From NCBI RefSeq assembly GCF_023544715.1, contig NZ_JAMJEZ010000001.1:124001-188000 (forward strand): a stretch of DNA of 64,000 nucleotides, read 5' to 3'. The position numbers and the translations under genes were made by a program. The notes under the pieces are model-generated. The model was not told the origin of the DNA. It did not search any database and was given only the letters and a program-made list of their open reading frames with translations. Of this stretch, positions 20,996 through 30,324 are shown one piece after another. Source of the stretch: Pseudomonas eutrophicaquae (GTDB lineage: Bacteria; Pseudomonadota; Gammaproteobacteria; Pseudomonadales; Pseudomonadaceae). How positions within the stretch are numbered: the first letter of the stretch is position 1; the number at the start of each line of letters is the position of its first letter.

Positions 20996-22288
20996 TCAGT
21001 GCAGCTTGAGGCGTGGTTCTGTGCTGCGTCCCAGGCGGTTGCCGAGCATCAGCATCAGGGTGCGCAGCTTGCCGTAGAGCGCCATCTGGTGCAGGCGATA
21101 GAGCGAAACATAGAACCAGCGGGCCAGGCGTCCTTCCAGCATCACGCTGCCGGTCAGGTTACCCATCAGATTGCCGACCGCGCTGAAGGCGGACAGGGAA
21201 ATCAGCGAGCCATAGTCCCGATAGGTGTATTCCAGCAGGGGTTTGCCTTCCAGGCGCCGCTGCAGGCTGCGGGCCAGCAGGGCTGCCTGCTGGTGAGCCG
21301 CCTGGGCGCGGGGCGGCACCAGCTTGCCATCTCCCATGGGGCAGGCCGCGCAGTCGCCAAAGGCAAAGATGTCGGCATCGCGGGTGGTCTGCAAGGTGGG
21401 CAGTACCGCCAGCTGCTGGATGCGGTTGCTCTCCAAGCCATCCAGGTCAGCCAGAAACTGTGGCGCCCGAATGCCCGCTGCCCAGACCTTGAGGGTGGCC
21501 GGGATGAAGCGTCCGTCGCTGGTATGCAGGCCGGCAGCCGTTACCTCCTTGACCGCTGAGCCGGTGATCACCTGAACACCCAGCCTCTCGAGGGTGCTGT
21601 GCACCGGCACGCCGATCCGCTCTGGCAGGGCGGGCAGTACGCGCGGGCCGGCTTCAATCAGGGTCAGGCGCAGATTTTCCGGGCGAATATCATCCAGGCC
21701 ATAGGCGGCCAGCAGGCGGGCGGCATGGTGAAGCTCGGCAGCCAGCTCGACCCCGGTGGCGCCGGCGCCGACAATCGCGACATTGATCTGGGTGCTGGTA
21801 TCGGGGCGGGCGTGGGCGCGGAAATACTGGTTAAGCAGCAGCTGGTGGAAGCGCTCCGCCTGCTGGCGCGTGTCCAGGCAGATGCAGTGCTTGGCCGCCC
21901 CCGGCGTGCCAAAGTCATTGGTGGTGCTGCCAACGGCAATCACCAGCGTGTCATAGCTGATTTCCCGCGAGGGAATCAGCTCGGCGCCGGATTCATCGAA
22001 CAGTGCCTCCAGCTGGATCACCTTGCACGCCCGATCCAGGCCGGACATGCGCCCCAGCTGGAAGTCGAAGTGGTTCCACTTGGCCTGAGCGACGTAATTC
22101 AGCTCATCTTCCGAGGAGTTCAGCGATCCGGCGGCCACTTCATGCAGCAGCGGTTTCCAGATGTGGGTACGGTTGGCGTCGACCAGTGTGATGCGTGCGC
22201 GTTGGCGTTTGCCGAGCCGGCGCCCCAGGCGGGTCGCCAGTTCGATCCCGCCGGCACCACCGCCGACAATCACGATGTGATGAGTCAT
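20996..22288 (-). CDS. ndh: type II NADH:quinone dehydrogenase
   Basis: A 430-residue single-subunit, non-proton-pumping NADH dehydrogenase at the inner membrane. The FAD-binding motif is HHIVIVGGGAGGIELATRLG (residues 3-22), the NADH-binding motif is NVAIVGAGATGVELAAEL (from about 169), and FAFGDCAACP contacts the flavin. A semi-hydrophobic tail fits membrane association. The ATG at 22288 is preferred to a TTG five codons earlier because it begins at the conserved dinucleotide-binding strand. It has a candidate promoter about 170 bases upstream and no partners. Confidence 0.92.
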   Translation of the reverse strand: MTHHIVIVGGGAGGIELATRLGRRLGKRQRARITLVDANRTHIWKPLLHEVAAGSLNSSEDELNYVAQAKWNHFDFQLGRMSGLDRACKVIQLEALFDESGAELIPSREISYDTLVIAVGSTTNDFGTPGAAKHCICLDTRQQAERFHQLLLNQYFRAHARPDTSTQINVAIVGAGATGVELAAELHHAARLLAAYGLDDIRPENLRLTLIEAGPRVLPALPERIGVPVHSTLERLGVQVITGSAVKEVTAAGLHTSDGRFIPATLKVWAAGIRAPQFLADLDGLESNRIQQLAVLPTLQTTRDADIFAFGDCAACPMGDGKLVPPRAQAAHQQAALLARSLQRRLEGKPLLEYTYRDYGSLISLSAFSAVGNLMGNLTGSVMLEGRLARWFYVSLYRLHQMALYGKLRTLMLMLGNRLGRSTEPRLKLH

Positions 22289-22684
22289 GAAGCATTCTCG
22301 CAAGGCTGGGAAGGAAATCGGCGAGACGGGGCATCCTGCGGGCAGTGGGGCGTGTCAGGGGCGCGACTGTCGGGGTAGGCAATGGGCAATGGCAGATGGC
22401 CGCGTGGGGCGGCGATACAGGGTCCATGAAGCCGGGTAGCCGTCTCGGAAAATGAAATACATTCTAGGCTTAAGTAGGGTTTGAAACAACGCGACTCCAG
22501 TGTATGTCAAGACCCTCTTTGGGCGGTGATCGCCCGTTTCCGGGCTCGCCCGTGACGGCTGCAGGGCGGCCATCCTGCACAGGGTGTCGCAGGGCCTCGC
22601 GGCGGGCAGGGGGCGGTGTAGACTGCGCTCGGCAGGTGTCGCGTTGGGCGGCGCCGGATCTGTTCGACGCTGTGGAGACCTATC
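22289..22684. other. divergent intergenic region between ndh and a thioredoxin-like gene
   Basis: 396 bases without a gene. It contains the minus-strand promoter candidate for ndh at 22461-22489. On the plus side, TAGACT near 22618 could be a -10 for the rightward gene but no -35 is convincing. The ndh transcript would have an untranslated leader of about 160 bases in which I see no known riboswitch. No open frame here resembles a protein. Confidence 0.6.
22461..22489 (-). promoter_or_regulatory. probable sigma-70 promoter of ndh
   Basis: On the minus strand TTGTTT (22489-22484), 17-base spacer, TAGAAT (22466-22461). The spacing is ideal and the local A/T content is high against GC-rich flanks. 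Confidence 0.5.
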
Positions 22685-23155
22685 GTGAAGACATTCTGGA
22701 TCGGCCTGGCGCTGGCGCTGCTGGCGGCCCCGGCACTGGCGGTGGAGCCGGGTGAGCGACTGGCATCCTGGTCATTGCAGGATCAGTTTGATCGCCCCTA
22801 TACCCTCGATGACTCGCTGGAGGTGCTGCTGGTGGCGCGCAGCATGGAGGGTGCCAAGCTGCTCGAGCAGGCCATGGCCGGTGCGGAGCCGGGCTCGCTG
22901 GAGGCGCGTGGCGCGCTGTTTCTGGCCGATGTCAGCCGGATGCCGCGGCTGATCGGCAGCCTGTTCGCCATCCCGGCCATGCGTGATTATCCCTATCGCG
23001 TGCTGCTGGATCGCGAGGCGCAGGTGGTGCCGCAGTACCGCGCCCCGGAGCAGGGCGTGCTCTGGCTGCAGCTGGAGAAGGGCGTCGTCCTTGAGCGTCG
23101 GGAGTATCTGAGCAGCGCACCGCTCAAGGCCGCACTGGAGCAACGGGCACCGTGA
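22685..23155 (+). CDS. periplasmic thioredoxin-fold-like protein of unknown function
   Basis: A 156-residue protein with a clear Sec signal (hydrophobic residues 5-17, APALA cleavage near residue 19). The mature part has the outline of a redoxin or YtfJ-type fold (LASWSLQDQFDRPYTLDD, then VLLVARSMEG, MRDYPYRVLLDREAQVVPQY). There is no Cys-x-x-Cys, and no cysteine at all in the mature part, so thiol redox activity is not expected. Similar genes in Pseudomonas carry the label FAD/FMN-containing dehydrogenase, for which I see no support in the sequence. The stop overlaps the next gene by 4 bases, so the two products probably act together. Confidence 0.6.
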   Translation: MKTFWIGLALALLAAPALAVEPGERLASWSLQDQFDRPYTLDDSLEVLLVARSMEGAKLLEQAMAGAEPGSLEARGALFLADVSRMPRLIGSLFAIPAMRDYPYRVLLDREAQVVPQYRAPEQGVLWLQLEKGVVLERREYLSSAPLKAALEQRAP

Positions 23156-23844
23156 TCGCGGCCAGCTTACTCTCCGAGGCCAGCCTCTGGCTGGGAGCGA
23201 TCATTGCCGGGCCCAGCCTGCTGATTGCGCTGCGCAGGGCGCCCTGGGTGGAGCTGTTCAGTGACAGTCGCCGCCAGCACCTGCTGTTCGGTACGGTGCT
23301 GGCGCTGTTCGTACTCTGGCTGGTGCGCCGGGATTTTCCCGCGGGGCTGTCCTATCACTTTCTTGGCATGACCGCCGTAACCCTGCTGCTGGACTGGCCG
23401 CTGGCGATTTTGGCGGGCTTTGCCGCGCAGCTGGCGCTGGTAGCGCTGGGGCGCCAGGATGCCTTGGCACTTGGCGTCAATGCGCTGCTGATGGTGCTGA
23501 TTCCCGTGCTGATCACCGAATACTGCGCCCGCGCAGTGGAGCGCCGTCAGCCGGAGAACCTGTTCGTCTACATCTTCCTGAGCGGATTCTTCCCCTCAGC
23601 GCTGGCGACGCTGGCCAGCGTGCTGGCCGGGCTGGGGATCCTGCTGGCCGATGGCCTGTTTGCCATGCCGCCCTGGCTGGACGAATTTGTCGGCTACCTG
23701 TGGCTGGTAGTGTTCCCCGAGGCCTTCATCAACGGGCTGGTGGTCACCGCCCTGGTGGTGTTCTACCCGGACTGGCTGGAGACCTTCAACCGCACCCGCT
23801 ACCTGCAGGCCCCTTGGCAGGAAGACCGTCGCCGCGAGCCTTGA
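23152..23844 (+). CDS. CbiM-like energy-coupling-factor membrane protein
   Basis: A 230-residue integral membrane protein with about six hydrophobic segments (around 5-25, 42-60, 68-105, 107-125, 140-175, 180-205). It resembles the CbiM/ECF substrate-binding membrane component family. Classical CbiM proteins for cobalt or nickel begin with a metal-binding Met-His-Ile N-terminus, absent here (MIAASLL). No CbiN, CbiQ or CbiO partner gene is near, so the substrate and even transport activity are unknown. GTG start overlapping the previous stop. The 3' end stops 5 bases short of convergent yacG. Confidence 0.65.
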   Translation: MIAASLLSEASLWLGAIIAGPSLLIALRRAPWVELFSDSRRQHLLFGTVLALFVLWLVRRDFPAGLSYHFLGMTAVTLLLDWPLAILAGFAAQLALVALGRQDALALGVNALLMVLIPVLITEYCARAVERRQPENLFVYIFLSGFFPSALATLASVLAGLGILLADGLFAMPPWLDEFVGYLWLVVFPEAFINGLVVTALVVFYPDWLETFNRTRYLQAPWQEDRRREP

Positions 23845-23849
23845 TCCAC

Positions 23850-24050
23850 TCAGTGCTGCCGCGTTTCCAGCTCATTGCTGAACGCGGCGTCTTCGAGGTT
23901 GTCACCGGGGATTGCATGCTCGCCGGCCGCCCAGGCGCCCAGATCGATCAGCTTGCAGCGTTCACTGCAAAATGGCCGCCAGCGATTTTCCGGGTGCCAG
24001 GTCACCGGGCGTTGGCAGGTCGGGCAGGGAATGGTCGCAGGGCTTGGCAT
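23850..24050 (-). CDS. yacG: DNA gyrase inhibitor YacG
   Basis: A 66-residue zinc-finger protein with [10 protein letters not shown] (two Cys) and [14 protein letters not shown] (two Cys), the four zinc ligands of YacG, which binds GyrB and blocks DNA binding by gyrase. It lies 32 bases after coaE, in the coaE-yacG arrangement common in Proteobacteria, and at the end of the pilBCD-coaE-yacG unit. Confidence 0.93.
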   Translation of the reverse strand: MPSPATIPCPTCQRPVTWHPENRWRPFCSERCKLIDLGAWAAGEHAIPGDNLEDAAFSNELETRQH

Positions 24051-24082
24051 GGGGGCTCCTCGCAGGGGCGGGTGTGGGGGGA

Positions 24083-24691
24083 TCAGGCGCGCAGCTGCAG
24101 GTAAAAGCGATGCAGGCGCTCGACTTCACTGTGCAGCCAGCCAAGGTCGCGGTCATTGCACAGCACATCATCAGCATGGCGCAGGCGCTCCTCGCGCTGG
24201 GCCTGGGTGGCCAGAATCGCGCGCACCTGAGCCTCGTCCACCCCGTCGCGCTGCATGGTGCGGGTCAGCTGCAGGGCCTTTGGAGCATCCACCACCAGAA
24301 TGCGTTCGACCATCTGGCGCAGGGCCGGTGATTCGGTGAGCAGGGGCGCGACCAGAATGGCATAGGGTGAGTCGGCCTCGGCCAGGCGCTGGCGCAGGTC
24401 CTGACGGATCAGCGGATGCAGCAGCATTTCCAGCCATTGGCGCAGCGCCGGTTCGGCAAAGATGCGTGCGCGCAGGGCCGCCCGATCCAGCTGGCCATCG
24501 GCCTGCAGAATGCCGCTGCCCAGCTCGGCAACGATCTGCTCGAGCGCCGGCTGGCCCGGCTCGACCACCCGCCGGGCGCTCTGGTCAGCATCGACCTGAT
24601 GGATGCCCAGACGGGCAAAGTGGGCGGCGGCGGCACTCTTGCCGCTGCCAATGCCGCCGGTCAGTCCAAGGATCCAGGGTTTCACGGCCAT
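24083..24691 (-). CDS. coaE: dephospho-CoA kinase
   Basis: A 202-residue P-loop kinase for the last step of coenzyme A synthesis. [14 protein letters not shown] is the Walker A loop near residue 10; [14 protein letters not shown] (substrate site) and [12 protein letters not shown] are also typical. The ATG at 24691 is chosen; a TTG three codons upstream is open. It lies 48 bases after pilD on the same strand. Confidence 0.94.
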   Translation of the reverse strand: MAVKPWILGLTGGIGSGKSAAAAHFARLGIHQVDADQSARRVVEPGQPALEQIVAELGSGILQADGQLDRAALRARIFAEPALRQWLEMLLHPLIRQDLRQRLAEADSPYAILVAPLLTESPALRQMVERILVVDAPKALQLTRTMQRDGVDEAQVRAILATQAQREERLRHADDVLCNDRDLGWLHSEVERLHRFYLQLRA

Positions 24692-24739
24692 GCTCCGCAA
24701 TGATCAGGCCGGGATTATCACCGCTGCCTGAGCCGTGCG

Positions 24740-25591
24740 CTACCCGGGCAGCAGCAGGTGCCCGCGCTCACCCAGCAGCAGGGCGATCCAGCCGGCCAGT
24801 GCCAGATAAGGGCCAAAGGGCAGCAGCGTACCCGCTGGACTGCCGCGCCGGCGCAGCAGGAATAGCCCGACCAGCGCGCCAGTGAACGAGGCCAGCAGCA
24901 GGGTCAGCGGCAGGATCTGCCAGCCGCCCCAGGCCCCGAGCATGGCCAGCAGCTTGAAGTCTCCATAGCCCATGCCTTCGCGGCCGGTGACCAGCCGGAA
25001 CAGCCAGTACAGGCTCCAGAGAATCAGATACCCGCTGACCGCCCCCCAGAAGGCGGCGCTCGGGCTGCTCAGCAGCGACCCCTGGTTGAGCAGCAGCCCC
25101 AGCCACAGCAGTGGCAGCACCAGCGCATCGGGCAGCAGGTGGTGGTCGGCGTCGATCAGGCTCAGGGTCAGCAGTCCTGCGGCCAGCAGCAGCAGCCAGA
25201 CCGTCAGCAGCTGCCAGCCGAGCCAGCCGCCAAGGCCGGCGGCCAGCAGGGCAAAACCGATCTCGACCAGGCCATTGCGCCCGCCAGGGCGGTGGCCACA
25301 GGCCGGGCAGGCCGCCGGCCAGAGCAGCCCGGCCAGCGGCAGCAGGTGCTGCAGTGGCTGCCTCCGGCCGCAGTGCGCGCAGTCGCGCAGCGGGTAGGGG
25401 GCGGCGGGGTGCGCCGCTGCGTCGGTGGACAGGCCGAGAATTTCCCGGGCCTGCAGCTGCCAGTCGCAGTGCATCAGTTGCGGTAGTCGATAGGTCAGCA
25501 GGTTGATCAGCCGCCCGATCAGCAGGCCAATCAGCAGCAGGGCGAGGGCGCAGTCGAGCTGCAGGGTACTGAGCGAGAAGGGTGGCAGCAT
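24740..25591 (-). CDS. pilD: type 4 prepilin peptidase / N-methyltransferase PilD
   Basis: A 283-residue polytopic membrane aspartyl protease that cleaves and N-methylates type IV prepilins and type II secretion pseudopilins. Both catalytic aspartates are visible: LSLIDADHHLLPD and GMGYGDFKL. The cytoplasmic loop has the zinc-binding cysteines CAHC and CPAC. The N-terminal motif reads GRLINLLTYRLP where most homologues have a version of GSFLNVVIYRLP, a mild divergence. Three bases after pilC. It may also serve general secretion systems elsewhere. Confidence 0.93.
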   Translation of the reverse strand: MLPPFSLSTLQLDCALALLLIGLLIGRLINLLTYRLPQLMHCDWQLQAREILGLSTDAAAHPAAPYPLRDCAHCGRRQPLQHLLPLAGLLWPAACPACGHRPGGRNGLVEIGFALLAAGLGGWLGWQLLTVWLLLLAAGLLTLSLIDADHHLLPDALVLPLLWLGLLLNQGSLLSSPSAAFWGAVSGYLILWSLYWLFRLVTGREGMGYGDFKLLAMLGAWGGWQILPLTLLLASFTGALVGLFLLRRRGSPAGTLLPFGPYLALAGWIALLLGERGHLLLPG

Positions 25592-25594
25592 GGT

Positions 25595-26797
25595 TTACAC
25601 CGCCGCACCCAGCTGGAACAGCGGCAGGTACATTGCCAGTACCAGACCGCCGACCAGCAGGCCAAGCATGGCCATGATCATCGGCTCCAGCAGGGAGGTC
25701 AGGGTATCGACCATGGTGTCCACTTCCGTTTCGTAATAGTCCGCGATCCGCTCCAACAGGCTGTCCAGCGCGCCGGCTTCTTCTCCCACGGCGATCATCT
25801 GGATGGCTAGGGGCGGGAACACCTTGGCAGCCCGCAGCGCAACGTGCAACGGCTGACCGCCGCTCACCTCTTGGCGCACATGGCGAATGGCCTGCTGGAA
25901 TACCCGATTGCCGGCCGCCTCGGCGCAGGCGTCCAGGGCCTCGAGCAGTGGCACGCCGGCCGCAAAGGTGGTGGCCAGCGTGCGTGCAAACTGCGCGGTC
26001 AGCCCCTGTTGTTGTACACGGCCGAGCAGCGGCAGCCGCAGTTGCAGTCGATCCTGACGCAGGCGCAGTGCCGGGTGGCGTGTGTAGAGGTAACGGTAGG
26101 CGCTCAGCGAGAGCAAGCTGGCCAGCAGCACGAATGGCCCGCTCTGGCGGAGCTGCTCGGAGAGGGCGATCACCAGCCGGGTGGCCGCCGGCAAGGCGGC
26201 GCCAAAGCCTGCGAACATGGCCTCGAACTGCGGCACCACCTCGACCAGCAGGATCACGCAGACCAGCAAGGCGATCAGCAGAACCAGCACCGGGTAGCGC
26301 AAGGCCTGGCGGATCCGGCGCTGCAATTGTTGCCCCTTGTCCCGCTCGCGGGCGAGACGCTCCAGCAGGCGGTCAAGGGTGCCGGACTGCTCGCCGACCG
26401 CCACCAGGCTGCAGTACAGCCGGTCGAATTGCTCCGGATGCCGGCGCAGTGCCTGATGCAGGCTATGGCCTTCGGCCACATGGCGGCGAATATCCTGTAA
26501 CCGCTGGCGCAGCCAGGGCGCGCTGCCGGTGGCCAAGAGATCCAGCGCCTGCAGCAGCGGTACACCGGCCTTGAGCAGGCTGGCCAACTGGCGGGCCAGC
26601 AGTGCAGGGGCCTCGCGTTGCTGCCTGCGCTGGCCACTGAACAGGCGCCGGGCCCTGTAGAGGCGCAGAGGCTGCAAGCCTTGCCGGCGCAGCAGGGCGC
26701 GTGCCTGCAGGCGGCTGTCGGCCTGCAGCTCGCCGTTGTGGCGCTGGCCGCGCGCATCCAGGGCCTGCCAGCAGAAGGTCTGTGGTGTGCGCTTCAT
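25595..26797 (-). CDS. pilC: type IV pilus inner-membrane platform protein PilC
   Basis: A 400-residue GspF-family protein with two GspF domains (LLARQLASLLKAGVPLLQALDLL near residue 65 and QFARTLATTFAAGVPLLEALDACAEAAGN near 275). Its membrane segments lie near 170-190, 220-240 and 370-395. It anchors the pilus motor ATPases to the inner membrane. Start overlaps the pilB stop by 4 bases. It is somewhat Gln/Arg-rich in the N-terminal 60 residues. Confidence 0.93.
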   Translation of the reverse strand: MKRTPQTFCWQALDARGQRHNGELQADSRLQARALLRRQGLQPLRLYRARRLFSGQRRQQREAPALLARQLASLLKAGVPLLQALDLLATGSAPWLRQRLQDIRRHVAEGHSLHQALRRHPEQFDRLYCSLVAVGEQSGTLDRLLERLARERDKGQQLQRRIRQALRYPVLVLLIALLVCVILLVEVVPQFEAMFAGFGAALPAATRLVIALSEQLRQSGPFVLLASLLSLSAYRYLYTRHPALRLRQDRLQLRLPLLGRVQQQGLTAQFARTLATTFAAGVPLLEALDACAEAAGNRVFQQAIRHVRQEVSGGQPLHVALRAAKVFPPLAIQMIAVGEEAGALDSLLERIADYYETEVDTMVDTLTSLLEPMIMAMLGLLVGGLVLAMYLPLFQLGAAV

Positions 26798-28485
26798 GTC
26801 GCCTCCAGGGTCAGCCGGTTGACCTCGGCGAGACTGGTCAGACCCCGCGCCGCCTTGGCAAGGCCCGCCTGGCGCAGGTCGGCAAAGCCTTCCTGGCGGG
26901 CCTGGGCGGCCAGCTCCAGAGCGTTGCCGCCGGCCAGGATCAGTTGCTGCAGAGCGGGCGTCACGCGCACCACCTCATAGACACCGATACGCCCGCGATA
27001 GCCATCCTGACAGGCCGGGCAACCCTGGGGCTGGTACAGGTGCAGGCTGCCCTGCATCTGCGGGGCAAAGCCCTGCTCGCGCAGGGCGTTGTCCGGCAGG
27101 GTCTGCGGCGTCTTGCAGTGCGGGCACAGGCGCCGCACCAGGCGTTGGGCAATGATCAGGCTCACTGAGGTGGCAATGTCCACCGCGGGAATCCCCATGT
27201 TGCGCAGACGGGTCAGGGTCTCTGCAGCGCTGTTGGTGTGCAGGGTGGAGAGTACCCGGTGCCCGGTCTGCGCTGCCTTGATGGCAATCCCGGCGGTTTC
27301 CAGATCGCGGATCTCGCCGACCATCAGCACATCCGGGTCCTGGCGCAAAAAGGCGCGCAGCGCCTGGGCAAAGTCCAGCCCCTGACGTGGATTGACGTTG
27401 ACCTGGTTGATCCCGGGCAGGTTGATTTCCACCGGATCCTCGGCGGTGGCGATGTTGATGTCCTCGGTGTTGAGCAGGTTCAGCCCGGCATACAGCGACA
27501 CCGTCTTGCCCGAACCGGTTGGCCCGGTCACCAGAATCATCCCCTGTGGCTGCTGCAAGGCCTGTTGATAGAGCGCCTGCTGGTCGGGATCAAAGCCCAG
27601 ATCATCGATGCTCCGGCGCGCGCTGGACTGATCGAGGATCCGCATCACGATCTTCTCGCCCCACAGGGTCGGCAGGCTGTTGATGCGCAGATCGATATCC
27701 GTCAGCCCTTCCAGCGGCAGGCGGATGCGGCCATCCTGCGGGCGCCGCCGCTCGGCAATGTCCAGCCCGGCCAGTACCTTGAGCCGCGCGGCGATACGCG
27801 CCGCCTGCGCCTGGGGTGGGCGGCTGACTTCATGCAGCAGGCCATCGATGCGAAAACGCACCCGGTAGAACGACTCATAGGGCTCGAAATGCAGGTCGGA
27901 AGCTCCCCGGCGCACCGCATCGCGCAGCAGGTGATGGATGAAGCGCGCCAGCGGTGCCTCATCGGCGGACAGTTCAGTGCGGCTGGTCGCGTCCGCATCG
28001 GTCGGCTCGTGGCTGCCCTCAAGGCTGGCCAGCCCGCCGTCATGGCGGCCAAAGTGTCGATCAATCGCTTGCCCGAGCTGGTCGTCATCAAGCAGCAGCG
28101 GCTCGATCTGCAGTCCGCTGCGAAACTGCAGGGTTTGCAGGGCGGGCAGGCAGCCGGGGTCGGAGAGCGCCACCAGCAGACGCGAACCGCGCCGGCACAG
28201 CGGCAGTGCCCGGTGGCGGCGGCTCAGTGCCTCATCCTGCAGGTGCTCGGGCAGATCGATCGCCGGCAAGGCATCCAGCGTCTGCAGTGGCAGGCCGAAC
28301 AATCCCGCCACCTGTTCGGCCAATTGCCGGGCGCTGAGCAGGCGCTGCTGAATCAGACTGGTGATCAGCGCCCGGTCACGCTGGTGCGCCTCCAGGCTGG
28401 CCTGCTGCAAGGTGGCCTGATCCAGTAGGCCGCTGTTGAGCAGATGCCGGGCCAGGCCGGTCAGGGGCAGATTGGGTGCAGGCAT
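26794..28485 (-). CDS. pilB: type IV pilus extension ATPase PilB
   Basis: A 563-residue secretion ATPase, close to the 566 of P. aeruginosa PilB. It has an N-terminal MshEN-type domain (GLARHLLNSGLLDQATLQQASLEA, then AEQVAGLFGLPLQTLDALP), Walker A LVTGPTGSGKTVSLY, Asp and His boxes (AEDPVEINLPGINQVNVN, TGHRVLSTLHTNSAAETLTRL) and a four-Cys zinc site (CPHC, then CPACQDGYRGRIGVYEVV). The ATG at 28485 begins MPAPNLPLTG; the open frame extends 103 codons upstream but that part is low-complexity and lies across the pilA promoter region. Divergent from pilA. Confidence 0.95.
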   Translation of the reverse strand: MPAPNLPLTGLARHLLNSGLLDQATLQQASLEAHQRDRALITSLIQQRLLSARQLAEQVAGLFGLPLQTLDALPAIDLPEHLQDEALSRRHRALPLCRRGSRLLVALSDPGCLPALQTLQFRSGLQIEPLLLDDDQLGQAIDRHFGRHDGGLASLEGSHEPTDADATSRTELSADEAPLARFIHHLLRDAVRRGASDLHFEPYESFYRVRFRIDGLLHEVSRPPQAQAARIAARLKVLAGLDIAERRRPQDGRIRLPLEGLTDIDLRINSLPTLWGEKIVMRILDQSSARRSIDDLGFDPDQQALYQQALQQPQGMILVTGPTGSGKTVSLYAGLNLLNTEDINIATAEDPVEINLPGINQVNVNPRQGLDFAQALRAFLRQDPDVLMVGEIRDLETAGIAIKAAQTGHRVLSTLHTNSAAETLTRLRNMGIPAVDIATSVSLIIAQRLVRRLCPHCKTPQTLPDNALREQGFAPQMQGSLHLYQPQGCPACQDGYRGRIGVYEVVRVTPALQQLILAGGNALELAAQARQEGFADLRQAGLAKAARGLTSLAEVNRLTLEAT

Positions 28486-28714
28486 GGAAAATCCCGTGGC
28501 AGGAGGCAGCGTCCCAGTGTGATGCAGGGGTGAGCGGCCCGGCGGCGGGGGTGTTGCGGTGCCGTGCAGCGTGTCACGTCTTGCCGGCGCTGGGTGTACA
28601 GAAGCCGGCACTGCGTCGCAGAACATGCCGCGACTGTGGGCGTGTGCCCGGAATACGGTCAGGGCAGGGCTACAGTGGGCGGCGCCACTTCGGCAGACGG
28701 AAAAGGATTTTGCG

Positions 28715-29194
28715 ATGCATGCACAGCGAGGCTTTACCCTGATCGAGCTGATGATCGTGGTGGCGATCATCAGCGCCCTGGTGCTGGTCGGCATGCCGGC
28801 CTATCAGGATTATCTCAAGCGCACCAAGGTCTCCGAGGGGCTGGTGCTGGCCAGTTCCGCCAAGGCGCTGGTGATCGAGAATGCCGCCAACGGGGTGCGC
28901 TATGGCGCGGGCTGGAGCAGCCCATCGGCTACCGATAACGTCAAATCGGTGGCGATCGACGACGAAACTGGGCAGATCACCGTGACCTTCCAGAGTGCGA
29001 TTCAGGCGGATGGCACACTGGTGCTGCGTCCCTATACCGGTGGCCGGGCTACGCCGACGGCGCTGCCGGATTCGACGGGCAGTTACAGTGTGCCCGGCGA
29101 GATGATCGCCTGGGCCTGTGGCGCCAAGGATGCCGCCGCCCCGGCCGTGGCTGGCACGCTGGCCGCAGGATTGGCACCGGCCAACTGCCGCTGA
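28715..29194 (+). CDS. pilA: type IVa major pilin PilA
   Basis: A 159-residue prepilin. The 6-residue leader MHAQRG is followed by FTLIELMIVVAIISALVLVGMPAYQDYLKRTKVSEGL, the canonical N-terminal helix with Glu5 of the mature protein. A C-terminal disulfide loop is formed by Cys135 and Cys158 (WACG and ANCR), as in group IVa pilins. The ATG at 28715 follows AAAAGGA. It is divergent from pilBCD, with 229 bases between. No clean sigma-54 promoter could be found upstream, although PilR/sigma-54 control is the rule for P. aeruginosa pilA. Confidence 0.95.
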   Translation: MHAQRGFTLIELMIVVAIISALVLVGMPAYQDYLKRTKVSEGLVLASSAKALVIENAANGVRYGAGWSSPSATDNVKSVAIDDETGQITVTFQSAIQADGTLVLRPYTGGRATPTALPDSTGSYSVPGEMIAWACGAKDAAAPAVAGTLAAGLAPANCR

Positions 29195-29313
29195 GTCGCC
29201 GGGGTCCGTCCACGCGCGGCTCTTGCAGGGCGGTGCCTGGGTCCCGCGCTGGCCATGCCGATGTACAGGGCTGCGCGGGGCGGGCCTGGCTATTGCGGTG
29301 GGCCGCGGGCCGA

Positions 29314-30093
29314 TCAGGTCACTGGCGCATCGCGCAGGAATACCAGCTTGTCGGGGCTGGAGTGCCCGGCGCTGTAGCGATAACCTGCCAGATCGAAGCT
29401 GCGCAGGTCATCCGGGTCCTGCAGGCGCTGGCGGATCACGTAACGGGCCATCAGGCCGCGGGCCTTTTTGGCGTGGAAGCTGATGATCTTGTACTGGCCG
29501 TGGCTGAGATCCCGGAACTCGGTATCGATGATTCGCGCCTGCAGCACCGGGCGCTTTATCGCAGAAAAATACTCGTTGGAGGCCAGGTTGAGCAGCACCC
29601 GGTCGCCCTGTGCGGCCAGTGCCTCGTTCAGCCACTGGCTGATGCGCTCGCCCCAGAAGGCGTAGAGATCCTTGCCACGGGTATTGGCCAGTCGGGTGCC
29701 CATTTCCAGCCGGTAGGGCTGCATCAGATCCAGGGGGCGCAGTACCCCGTACAGGCCGGAGAGGATGCGCAGATGCTGCTGGGCAAAGGCAAGATCGTCA
29801 GCGCTCAAGCTGTCAGCATCCAGGCCGGTATAGACGTCGCCGCGAAAGGCCAGCAGTGCCTGGCGCGCATTCGCCCAAGTGGTCTCGGGCGACCAGTCGG
29901 TATAGCGGGCGACGTTCAGGCCGGCCAGCTTGTCGGAGAGTTTCATCAGCGTGGCAATGTCCGCCGGGCTCAGGGTGCGCAGCTGCGCGATCAGCTTTGC
30001 CGCATCGTCCAGATGCTCCGGCAGGCTGTACTGCTCCGTGGCGGTACGGGTGCTGTAGTCGAGGGTCTTGGCGGGGGAAAGCACCATCAGCAT
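29314..30093 (-). CDS. yaaA: peroxide stress protein YaaA
   Basis: A 259-residue protein of the UPF0246/YaaA family, beginning [13 protein letters not shown] and containing [27 protein letters not shown] and [11 protein letters not shown]. The family lowers free iron during peroxide stress. The start at 30093 gives the family N-terminus; a longer frame upstream is not homologous. It sits between pilA and phoH with no operon partner. Confidence 0.92.
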   Translation of the reverse strand: MLMVLSPAKTLDYSTRTATEQYSLPEHLDDAAKLIAQLRTLSPADIATLMKLSDKLAGLNVARYTDWSPETTWANARQALLAFRGDVYTGLDADSLSADDLAFAQQHLRILSGLYGVLRPLDLMQPYRLEMGTRLANTRGKDLYAFWGERISQWLNEALAAQGDRVLLNLASNEYFSAIKRPVLQARIIDTEFRDLSHGQYKIISFHAKKARGLMARYVIRQRLQDPDDLRSFDLAGYRYSAGHSSPDKLVFLRDAPVT

Positions 30094-30208
30094 GGTCAAT
30101 GGCTCCTCAGGATGTCGGGCCATTCTAGCAGTCCAAGCCCTGCGGCGAGCGGCCGGGGTGGGGCGGTCAGGCAAGAGCGTGTCTATGCCGCTGATCGGGT
30201 CTTGCGCT

Positions 30209-30237
30209 TTGATTCGTCAGACATTTTGCGCTATTCA
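30209..30237 (+). promoter_or_regulatory. possible promoter of phoH
   Basis: TTGATT (30209-30214), 17-base spacer, TATTCA (30232-30237). The -35 is fair, the -10 is weak, spacing is right, and the stretch is A/T-rich compared with its surroundings. 88 bases before the phoH start. Confidence 0.3.
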
Positions 30238-30324
30238 GATACACAGGCCATACCGGAATGGCTTCTCTTGGCGGATCGTCAATCACCTTCCGTCGCCTGC
30301 TCCCAGCACCCGAGGTAAGTGAAC

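Noticed and set aside
28607-28620. GGCAC...GC as a sigma-54 promoter for pilA
   Set aside because: The GG and GC elements are 9 bases apart rather than 10, and the -12 part lacks the TT before GC.
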